Source of the DNA: Paracoccus sanguinis
GTDB lineage: Bacteria > Pseudomonadota > Alphaproteobacteria > Rhodobacterales > Rhodobacteraceae
Assembly (NCBI RefSeq): GCF_900106665.1
Contig: NZ_FNNA01000001.1
Span: 1,116,001 to 1,180,000 of the forward strand
Length of the DNA stretch: 64,000 nucleotides
Direction: 5' to 3'
Shown here: in pieces, positions 57,602 through 64,000 of the stretch
Layout of the letters: every line of letters begins with the position of its first letter
How positions within the stretch are numbered: position 1 is the first letter of the stretch
Position numbers and translations under genes: made by a program
The notes under the pieces: model-generated
The model's input: only the letters and a program-made list of their open reading frames with translations
What the model was told of the DNA's origin: nothing
The model's database searches: none

Positions 57602-59257
57602 TCACATGTTCGGATAGTTCGGGCCGTCGCCGCCCTGCGGGGTCGTCCAGACGATGTTCTGGCTCGGGTCCTTGATGTCGCAGGTCTTGCAGTGGACGCA
57701 GTTCTGGAAGTTGATGACGAAGCGCGCGCCCTCGGGGACGCTCGCGTCCTCGACCACCTCATACACCCCGGCCGGGCAGTAGCGCTGCGCGGGTTCGGCG
57801 TATTCGGGCAGGTTGACCCGGATCGGCACCGAGGGGTCCTTGAGCTTCAGGTGCGAGGGCTGGCTTTCCTCGTGGTTGGTGAAGCTGAAGGCGACGTTGG
57901 TCAGCCGGTCGAAGCTCAGCTTGCCGTCCGGGCGGGGGTAGTCGATGGGCTTGTACTTCGCGGCCTTGCCGGTGGCGGCGGCGTCGGACTTGCCGTGCTT
58001 CCACGTCCCCAGGATGTTGCGGTTGAAGAGGTTGGCGAACCACATGTCCGCCCCGCCCAGCATCAGCGAGCCGATCATGCCGGTGCGCGACCAGCTCGGC
58101 TTGACGTTGCGGACCCGCTTGAGGTCGCGGGCGATCGGGCCCGAGCGCAGGTCGCTCTCGTACTCGGTCATCTCGTCGCCCTCGCGGCCGGCGGCGATGG
58201 CCGCAGCCGCCGCCTCGGCCGCCGCGATCCCCGACAGCATCGCGTTGTGGTTGCCCTTGATCCGCGGCACGTTCACCAGCCCCGCCGAGCAGCCGAGCAG
58301 GATCGCCCCCGGCACCGTCAGCTTCGGGATCGACTGCCAGCCGCCCTCGCTGATCGCCCGGGCGCCGTAGGCCACGCGCTTGCCGCCCTCGAGCAGCTCG
58401 GCCACCATCGGGTGGTGCTTGAAGCGCTGGAACTCGGCGTAGGGGTAGAGATAGGGGTTGGCGTAGTTCAGGTGCACCACGAAGCCGATGAACACCTGGT
58501 TGTTCTCGGCGTGATAGATGAAGGACCCGCCGCCGGCGGCCTTGCCCAAGGGCCAGCCCATGGTGTGGACGACCGTCCCCTCCTTGTGCTTGGCGGGGTC
58601 GATCTCCCAGATTTCCTTCATGCCGATGCCGAACTTCTGCGGCTCGTGGCCCTCGGACAGGCCGTAGTTCTCGATCAGCTGCTTGGCGAGGCTGCCGCGC
58701 ACGCCCTCGGCGATGAAGACGTACTTGCCGCGCAGCTCCATCCCCGGCTCGTAGGAGGGGCCGGGCGAGCCGTCCGGCTCCTTGCCCATCTCGCCCGCGA
58801 CCACGCCGGCGACGCGGTTGCCGTCCATGACCAACTCGGACGCCGCCATGCCGGGGAAGATCTCGACCCCCAGCGCCTCGGCCTGCTCGGCCAGCCAGCG
58901 GCAGACGTTACCCATCGAGACGATGTAGTTGCCGTGGTTCGACATCAGCCGCGGCATCGGCCAGTTGGGGATGCGGAACTGCCCGCCCTCGCCCAGCACC
59001 ACGAACTTGTCGGTGTGGACCTCGGTCTTGACCGGGGCGCCCTTTTCCTTCCAGTCGGGGATCAGCGCGGTCAGCCCCGAGGGGTCCAGCACCGCGCCCG
59101 AGAGGATGTGGGCGCCGACCTCCGAGCCCTTTTCCAGCACCACCACGTTCAGCTCGGGCTCGATCTGCTTGAGCCGGATCGCGGCCGACAGACCCGCGGG
59201 TCCGGCCCCGACGATCACCACGTCGTATTCCATCGATTCGCGTTCGATTGCGGACAT
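57602..59257 (-). CDS. Electron transfer flavoprotein-ubiquinone oxidoreductase
   Basis: This 551-residue ETF-QO has the FAD motif [18 protein letters not shown] near residue 12 and the C-terminal 4Fe-4S ferredoxin domain (YCPAGVYE and [12 protein letters not shown]). It passes electrons from EtfAB to ubiquinone in the inner membrane. The start has an AAGGGGAG site. It diverges from greA. Confidence 0.95.
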   Translation of the reverse strand: MSAIERESMEYDVVIVGAGPAGLSAAIRLKQIEPELNVVVLEKGSEVGAHILSGAVLDPSGLTALIPDWKEKGAPVKTEVHTDKFVVLGEGGQFRIPNWPMPRLMSNHGNYIVSMGNVCRWLAEQAEALGVEIFPGMAASELVMDGNRVAGVVAGEMGKEPDGSPGPSYEPGMELRGKYVFIAEGVRGSLAKQLIENYGLSEGHEPQKFGIGMKEIWEIDPAKHKEGTVVHTMGWPLGKAAGGGSFIYHAENNQVFIGFVVHLNYANPYLYPYAEFQRFKHHPMVAELLEGGKRVAYGARAISEGGWQSIPKLTVPGAILLGCSAGLVNVPRIKGNHNAMLSGIAAAEAAAAAIAAGREGDEMTEYESDLRSGPIARDLKRVRNVKPSWSRTGMIGSLMLGGADMWFANLFNRNILGTWKHGKSDAAATGKAAKYKPIDYPRPDGKLSFDRLTNVAFSFTNHEESQPSHLKLKDPSVPIRVNLPEYAEPAQRYCPAGVYEVVEDASVPEGARFVINFQNCVHCKTCDIKDPSQNIVWTTPQGGDGPNYPNM

Positions 59258-59299
59258 GGCGTCTCCCCTTCGGCCTGGCTGCTTGCGCGGTCGCCCTGT

Positions 59300-59328
59300 G
59301 ACATATGCGGTAACCGGCCGCGAAACAA
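59300..59328 (-). promoter_or_regulatory. Candidate ETF-QO promoter
   Basis: On the minus strand TTGTTT (59323-59328), a 17-base spacer and TATGTC (59300-59305) lie about 45-70 bases upstream of the ETF-QO start. The -10 match is moderate. Confidence 0.35.
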
Positions 59329-59511
59329 TCGTGACGCGGTGTGCGGGTCGCACGCAATTCCCTGTCGCGCGGCTGTGTCGCAGGGCGGGGGCGCGGGCGG
59401 GGGGAAGAACGGCGGCGCGCACGGGTGCACCGGGACGGCGGCGGGGGGCCGCGCACGGCGGCGGGGCCGCTTGCGTCACGCGCCCGGCTGCGCCACGATG
59501 CGCGCGAACCA

Positions 59512-59544
59512 GACGCCCCCTGCGTGACCGCCGGGGGCGTTTTG
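59512..59544 (+). terminator. Plus-strand terminator in the greA leader
   Basis: ACGCCCCC and GGGGGCGT enclose a loop and are followed by TTT, about 35-70 bases before greA with no annotated gene upstream on this strand. It overlaps a TTGACA hexamer at 59542-59547. It may end a short leader RNA, comparable to the greA leader sRNA of enterobacteria. Confidence 0.6.
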
Positions 59545-59579
59545 ACACGGCTGGCGCCCGTCGGGCGCATGGGGACGAG

Positions 59580-60050
59580 ATGGAAAAGATACCGATGACG
59601 CGGGCGGGCCACGCCCAGCTGGACGAGGAACTGCGCGAGCTGAAGGCCGTCGAGCGCCCGGCGGTGATCCGGGCCATCGCCGAGGCGCGCGAGCATGGCG
59701 ATCTGAGCGAGAACGCCGAATACCACGCCGCGCGCGAGAAGCAGTCGTTCATCGAGGGCCGCATCAAGGAGCTTGAGATGATCATCTCGCGGGCCGAGGT
59801 GATCGACACCTCGAAGCTCTCGGGCAGTGTCAAGTTCGGTGCCCGCGTGACCGTGGTGGACGAGGACACCGACGAGGAGAAGAGCTTCCAGCTGGTGGGC
59901 GAGCAGGAGGCCGACCTCGAGCGCGGGCTGTTGAACGTGCGTTCGCCGCTGGCGCGTGCGCTGATCGGCAAGGACGAGGGCGACAGCGTCGAGGTCACGA
60001 CCCCCGGCGGGCAGAAATCCTACGAGATCCTGTCGATCCGCTATGAATGA
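59580..60050 (+). CDS. greA: Transcription elongation factor GreA
   Basis: This 156-residue GreA has the N-terminal coiled coil with the tip acidic residues ([12 protein letters not shown]) and the C-terminal FKBP-like domain ([17 protein letters not shown]). It rescues backtracked RNA polymerase. It overlaps the next gene by eight bases. Confidence 0.96.
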   Translation: MEKIPMTRAGHAQLDEELRELKAVERPAVIRAIAEAREHGDLSENAEYHAAREKQSFIEGRIKELEMIISRAEVIDTSKLSGSVKFGARVTVVDEDTDEEKSFQLVGEQEADLERGLLNVRSPLARALIGKDEGDSVEVTTPGGQKSYEILSIRYE

Positions 60051-61002
60051 GCTGATCGGCCGGCTGCAGGCCGAGCTGCGCGGGTGGCGGACCGGGACCG
60101 GGCACGACGCGGGCGACCGCGCGGTGCTGGTCGGGGCGGTCGTCTCGGCGCTGTGGCTGGTGCTGGTGCTGCTGTTCTGGGCGCTGGGGCCGTCGGATGC
60201 GCCGCAGCCGGGCGGGCTGGCGCGGCTCGCCGCAGCGGTGGCGGTGATCCTGCCGCTGGTGCTGGTGTGGATCGCCGTGGGCCTCGCCCGCGCCATCGCC
60301 GAGCTGCGGGCCGAGGCGGTGCTGCTGCGCACCCGGATGGAGGCCCTGCGCCCCGCCGAGCGCGCCGCGGCCGAGCGTGACGCCCGCCTGCCCGAGGCCC
60401 CCGGCCGGGCCGCGACCGCGGCGCTGCGCCCTGCCCCGGCGCGGGCGGCCGCCGCCCGCCCGGCCGAGCCGCGCACGAACGAGCGCCAGCCCGACCTGCC
60501 GCTCGACCAGCCGCCGCCGGTGAGGCTTGCGCCCGCCGACCTCGTCGCGGCGCTGAACTTTCCCGACGGGCCCGACGACCACGCCGCCATCGCCGCGCTG
60601 CGCACCGCGCTCGGCGACCCCGACACCGCGCGCGGCATCCGGGCCGCGCAGGACGTGGTGACGCTGCTGGCCAAGCACGGGCTCTACATGGACGACCTCG
60701 CCCCCATCGACGCGGACGCGCCGGGCTGGGGGGCGGGGTGGCGGCGGTTCCTCGACGGGCAGCGCGCCGGCACGCAGGGGCTGGCGGGGATCGAGGACGC
60801 CGACGCGCTTGCCATCGCCACGGCGCTGATGCGCAGCGACGAGGTGTTCCGCGACGCGGCCCACCACTTCCTGCGCCAGTTCGACCGCATCCTGACCCGC
60901 GCCGCGCCGGGGATGGACGACCGCACGCTCGGGGCGGCGGCCGACACCCGCTCGGGGCGGGCGTTCCGGCTGCTCGCGCAGGTCACGGGGATGTTCGGCT
61001 GA
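60043..61002 (+). CDS. Conserved membrane protein downstream of greA
   Basis: This 319-residue protein has two hydrophobic helices near residues 27-49 and 61-82, a basic Ala/Arg/Pro-rich linker, and a C-terminal helical domain ([23 protein letters not shown] to LAQVTGMFG). I do not recognise the family. Its start lies inside the greA 3' end, so it is co-translated with greA. Confidence 0.75.
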   Translation: MNELIGRLQAELRGWRTGTGHDAGDRAVLVGAVVSALWLVLVLLFWALGPSDAPQPGGLARLAAAVAVILPLVLVWIAVGLARAIAELRAEAVLLRTRMEALRPAERAAAERDARLPEAPGRAATAALRPAPARAAAARPAEPRTNERQPDLPLDQPPPVRLAPADLVAALNFPDGPDDHAAIAALRTALGDPDTARGIRAAQDVVTLLAKHGLYMDDLAPIDADAPGWGAGWRRFLDGQRAGTQGLAGIEDADALAIATALMRSDEVFRDAAHHFLRQFDRILTRAAPGMDDRTLGAAADTRSGRAFRLLAQVTGMFG

Positions 61003-61024
61003 CGCGCCGCGCGCCGCGACGCCC

Positions 61025-62173
61025 TCAGCCGTCGGCGACGGTCCGGGGCGGCACGGTTGGCGCGAGCATGTGCCGGGCGGCGAGCGTCAGCGCCCCGTAG
61101 ACCCCGGCCAGCACCCACAGGTGCCGCACGGCCGGGGCAATGTCGGCCCAGCTGCCACCCATCGCGGCCAGCCGGGTGTAGCCCTCGATCATCGGCACCG
61201 CGGGGATCGCGCCGGCGGCCATCTGCAACGGCGCCGGGATCGCCTCGATCGGCCACGAAAAGCCGGACAGAAAGAACAGCGGCAGGCCCATCGCCAGCAG
61301 CACCGGCTGAACCAGTTCCGCCCGCCTGAGCACCGCGGCGACCATCTGCGCCAGCATCCCGGTGGCCAGCACGAACGGCAGCCCCAGCGCCGCGAGCAAC
61401 CGCAGGTCGCCGAGCCACGGCAGGCCGTAGACCTGCGGCAGCGCCACGAGGAACAGCGGCAGGAGCCCCGCGTAAAGGAGCAGCCAGACCGCCGCCTGCC
61501 CGAGCAGATCCTCGGCCGGCAGGCGCGGCGAGCGCGGGCGCCGCACCGCCACAAGCGCCAGCCCCATGACCTGCGTCTGGTGCAGGATCAGCACCAGCGC
61601 CGCGGGCAGGATGTAGGTAGCATAGCCGCCCGAGGGGTTGAACAGCGGCACCTCGACCAGCTGCGTCGGGTTGGCCATCGCCAGCGCCTGCTCGGCCCCG
61701 AGCTGCTGGCCGGCCATCAGCCGCCCGGCGGCGATGCGGGCGCCGATCTGGCGGACCGGGACGGCGATGCCGGTCAGCACCTTCTGGTAGACGAGGAAAT
61801 AGCTCGCGTCGCCATAGACGGCGATGGGGCTGGGTCGGCCAGCGAGCAGCGCGCGCTCGAAATCCTGCGGGATCACGACGATGCCGTAGGCCTCGCGCCG
61901 GTGGACGAGCGCGGTGGCGGCGGCCATGTCGGGGACGTGGGCGGCGATGCGCACCGATTCGGCGGCATCGACGGCGCGCATAAGCTCGCGCGCCGTCTCG
62001 CCCCCGTCGAGGTCCACGGCCACCACCGGCACGTCGCGCAGCAGCTCGGTCTTGTAGGGGGCCGGGTAGATCACCCCGTAGATCGCCAGCGCGAGGATCA
62101 GGATCATGGCGATCTGCGGGTCGCGGAAGATCCCCGCGAGTTCCGCCCGGAAGCCGCCTGCGATGCCCCTCAT
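61025..62173 (-). CDS. ABC-2 type transporter permease 2
   Basis: This 382-residue protein has an N-terminal transmembrane helix, a periplasmic domain of about 150 residues with VPVVAVDLDGGETARELM and QDFERALLAG, then five C-terminal helices typical of ABC-2/YhhJ exporters. It overlaps the upstream permease by ATGA. No ATPase domain is included; it should lie upstream or elsewhere. Confidence 0.88.
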   Translation of the reverse strand: MRGIAGGFRAELAGIFRDPQIAMILILALAIYGVIYPAPYKTELLRDVPVVAVDLDGGETARELMRAVDAAESVRIAAHVPDMAAATALVHRREAYGIVVIPQDFERALLAGRPSPIAVYGDASYFLVYQKVLTGIAVPVRQIGARIAAGRLMAGQQLGAEQALAMANPTQLVEVPLFNPSGGYATYILPAALVLILHQTQVMGLALVAVRRPRSPRLPAEDLLGQAAVWLLLYAGLLPLFLVALPQVYGLPWLGDLRLLAALGLPFVLATGMLAQMVAAVLRRAELVQPVLLAMGLPLFFLSGFSWPIEAIPAPLQMAAGAIPAVPMIEGYTRLAAMGGSWADIAPAVRHLWVLAGVYGALTLAARHMLAPTVPPRTVADG

Positions 62174-63408
62174 GCCCGGCCCTCCGGCGTCGCGGCGGCG
62201 GCGGGCACCGGGGCGGGGCCGGGCGGCGCCGCCGCGGCGGCCGCGGCCCGGCGGCCGAGCACGCCCATCCGCGCGACGAGCCCTGCGGCCAGCACCGCCA
62301 CGATGGCGAGCAGCGCCAGAAGCGGCGTCAGCGCCAGCTCGACCGGGGTGGCGCGCAGGGTCTGGTCGATGCGCAGTTCCAGATACCAGGTGCCGGGCAG
62401 CACGCTGCTCCAGACCTGGGCGAAGGGGGGCATGGCGTCACGCGGAAAGCCGATGCCCATGTAGCCGAAGGCCGGGGCCATCACCATCGCCACGAAGCTG
62501 ATCGCCGAGCCGAAGTCGCGGGCGAGCGAAAAGGCCACCGCCCCGAAGAGCAGCGCCGACAGGATGAAGAGCGCCGTCCCCGCCGCAAGGATCGCCACCG
62601 ATCCGCGCAGCGGCACCCCGAGGATGCCGAAGAGCACGAGGTCGGCCAGCGCGATGACGGTGCCGAAGATCAGCGCATAGGGGATCAGCTTGCCCAGCAT
62701 CACCGGCACCACCCCGCCCCCGGCGGCCAGCAGCGCCGGAAAGGGCGAGGGCGCGTCGGGCGACGGCCGGGCGAAGTCGAGCGCAAGGGCGAAGGTCACG
62801 GCGGCGGCGGCCATGATCTGCACCAGCGCCGGGACCAGCGCCGAGAGCAGGAAGTCGATGTAGCTGAAGGCGGGGTTGAAGAGCGGGTGGATCTGGATCG
62901 GGATCGGCTGGACCAGCGCCGCCACGGCGTGCGGCGCGGCGCCCTGCGCCCTGAGCATCCCCATCTGCGCCCCGGCGGTGAAGCCGTTGATCGCGCTGCG
63001 CGCCCCGCGCGCGGCGACGGCGCCCGCGGTCATGTGCTGGTTGTCGTAGAACAGCACCACCTCGGGGCGGCGGCGGTCGAGCAGGTCACGCTCGAACTCG
63101 GCCGGGATGAGGACCGTGGCCCGCGCCTCGCCGCGCCGGATCGCGTCGCTCGCCTCGGCCAGCCCCAGCGCCGGGCGGGTGACCAGCTCGGGCGTCGCGT
63201 CGAGCAGCCGCGAGAGGCTGCGGCTCGTCTCGGTCCGGTCGAGGTCCACGACGGCGACCGGCAGCCCGGTGGGCGTGCCCTGCAGGAACACTGCGGCCAG
63301 CAGCGCCAGCAGCACCAGCGGCAGGATCGTGGTCAGCAGCGCCAGCGCCGGGTGCCGGGCGATGAGCGTCAGCTCGCGCCGGGCCACGAAGGCGATGCCG
63401 CGCAGCAT
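62170..63408 (-). CDS. ABC-2 type transporter permease 1
   Basis: This 412-residue protein has the same plan: N-terminal helix, periplasmic domain with VAVVDLDRTETSRSLSRLLDA and PAEFERDLLDRRRPEV, then C-terminal helices and an Ala/Pro-rich tail. It and permease 2 form a heterodimeric exporter with the upstream HlyD protein. It lies four bases after the HlyD gene. Confidence 0.88.
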   Translation of the reverse strand: MLRGIAFVARRELTLIARHPALALLTTILPLVLLALLAAVFLQGTPTGLPVAVVDLDRTETSRSLSRLLDATPELVTRPALGLAEASDAIRRGEARATVLIPAEFERDLLDRRRPEVVLFYDNQHMTAGAVAARGARSAINGFTAGAQMGMLRAQGAAPHAVAALVQPIPIQIHPLFNPAFSYIDFLLSALVPALVQIMAAAAVTFALALDFARPSPDAPSPFPALLAAGGGVVPVMLGKLIPYALIFGTVIALADLVLFGILGVPLRGSVAILAAGTALFILSALLFGAVAFSLARDFGSAISFVAMVMAPAFGYMGIGFPRDAMPPFAQVWSSVLPGTWYLELRIDQTLRATPVELALTPLLALLAIVAVLAAGLVARMGVLGRRAAAAAAAPPGPAPVPAAAATPEGRA

Positions 63409-63412
63409 CGCC

Positions 63413-64000
63413 TTACAGCCCGTGCGCGAGCAGCGCCGACATCCCCGGTCTCAGCCCCGGCACCGGCTGCACCGGCGTGGCCCGCAGCTCGAAGCTGCGC
63501 AGGTCGAAGTCGCCGGTCGCCCGCGTCGCCCGCCAGCTGGCAAAGTCGCCCTGCACGTTGATCAGCGTGACCTTGGCCTCGACCGTCGTGTCGAGCGCAG
63601 GGATGGTGACGTTGAGCGTGTCGCCGACCGCGACCCCGTGCAGCTGATCCTCGCGGATGTTGAAGGTGAACCAGGCGTTGGCGGGCTGGACGAGGGTGAA
63701 GAGCGGCGCGCCGGGGCCGATGTTCTCGCCGATCTCGATCATCCGGCCGGTGATCTCGCCGTCCATCGGCGCGATCACCTCGAGGTCGTTGAGGTTGGCC
63801 TGCTGCTGGGCGAGCGCCGCCTCGGCCTGCGCGGCCTGCGCTTCGGCTGCGGCGCGCTGTTCGGGGGTGGCGCCGGCGCGCACGAGGTCGAGCTGCGCCT
63901 CGGCGGCGTCCAACTGCCGCTCGGCCGCCTCGAGGTTGCGGGTGCTCTGCTCGACCACCGCCTGCGAGCGCACGCCGCGGCTTTCGAGCGCGGTGTTGCG
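63413..64000 (-). CDS. HlyD-type membrane fusion protein (5' part outside window)
   Basis: The C-terminal roughly 195 residues are visible and the frame runs off the right edge. An Ala/Gln/Glu-rich coiled-coil hairpin (RNLEAAERQLDAAEAQL ... AQAEAALAQQQ) is followed by the lipoyl-like domain (LEVIAPMDGEITGRMIEIGE) and a beta-barrel (AWFTFNIREDQLHGV). It links the ABC-2 permeases to an outer-membrane channel. The likely cargo is unknown. Confidence 0.9.
   Translation of the reverse strand, partial: RNTALESRGVRSQAVVEQSTRNLEAAERQLDAAEAQLDLVRAGATPEQRAAAEAQAAQAEAALAQQQANLNDLEVIAPMDGEITGRMIEIGENIGPGAPLFTLVQPANAWFTFNIREDQLHGVAVGDTLNVTIPALDTTVEAKVTLINVQGDFASWRATRATGDFDLRSFELRATPVQPVPGLRPGMSALLAHGL

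Larger units (their letters stand above)
59258..59579. other. Divergent region between ETF-QO and greA
   Basis: No protein gene is evident in these 322 bases. The region carries a candidate ETF-QO promoter and a plus-strand terminator ahead of greA, both annotated separately. A short transcript ending at that terminator is possible. Confidence 0.5.

Noticed and set aside
61025..63408. ABC exporter operon without an ATPase
   Set aside because: The operon continues past the right edge, so the ATPase is probably upstream of the HlyD gene.

Overview
The window is very GC-rich, densely coded DNA from an alphaproteobacterium, most likely a member of the Rhodobacteraceae. Pointers are the acpS-lepB-rnc-era order with a DUF1491 gene after era, the aa3-type cytochrome oxidase subunit IV microprotein, Hint_2-type secreted proteins, a small two-helix protein - PduO-type adenosyltransferase - etfBA - hydroxyacyl-CoA dehydrogenase run, and intergenic palindromes and GGGGATATTT-type repeats that I recall as common in this family. 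I saw no rRNA, tRNA, CRISPR array or transposase.

Layout. 1-5.2 kb: a sugar ABC importer operon (ATPase, Tat-exported binding protein, two permeases) ending in a PfkB/2-keto-3-deoxygluconate-type kinase cut by the window edge. 5.5-12.1 kb: FAH-family hydrolase, acyl-CoA ligase with an overlapping 55-residue membrane protein, DMT exporter, aldehyde dehydrogenase, 1-Cys peroxiredoxin and an I78-type inhibitor lipoprotein. 12.3-26.7 kb (minus strand): tuf, the S10 cluster rpsJ-rplP and the spc cluster rpmC-rpmD. This block is broken twice by opposite-strand genes: a GIY-YIG protein plus a small partner between tuf and rpsJ, and a split Hint-domain gene plus a MarC-like membrane protein between rplP and rpmC. 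It also stops at rpmD with a terminator instead of running on into rplO-secY.

26.9-36.5 kb: a glycine-rich TerB-like protein, a cytochrome c'/cytochrome b561 pair, parC, an SH3-like protein, an SDR enzyme, then the adenosyltransferase-etfBA-hbd run. 36.7-40.2 kb: pyrB, a PH-like membrane protein, a dihydroorotase homologue lacking the N-terminal HxH metal motif, and plsY. 40.4-48.9 kb: YqgE, a stand-alone DsbD N-domain protein, a family-4-like uracil-DNA glycosylase, Sua5/TsaC, an acyl-CoA dehydrogenase, an MBL hydrolase, oxidase subunit IV, a lipoprotein and AzlCD. 49.1-57.2 kb: a minus-strand housekeeping run (TPR protein, ispE, pdxJ, a membrane coiled-coil protein, acpS, lepB, rnc, era, DUF1491). 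57.6-64 kb: ETF-ubiquinone oxidoreductase, divergent greA with a membrane protein, and part of an HlyD/ABC-2 exporter operon.

Functional links. Acyl-CoA ligase, acyl-CoA dehydrogenase, 3-hydroxyacyl-CoA dehydrogenase, EtfAB and ETF-QO together give most of a fatty- or short-acyl-CoA oxidation route feeding electrons to ubiquinone, and the cobalamin adenosyltransferase fits downstream propionyl/methylmalonyl-CoA metabolism. The most unusual part of the window is the re-engineered ribosomal protein cluster, with its two opposite-strand insertions, new terminators and candidate back-to-back promoters.
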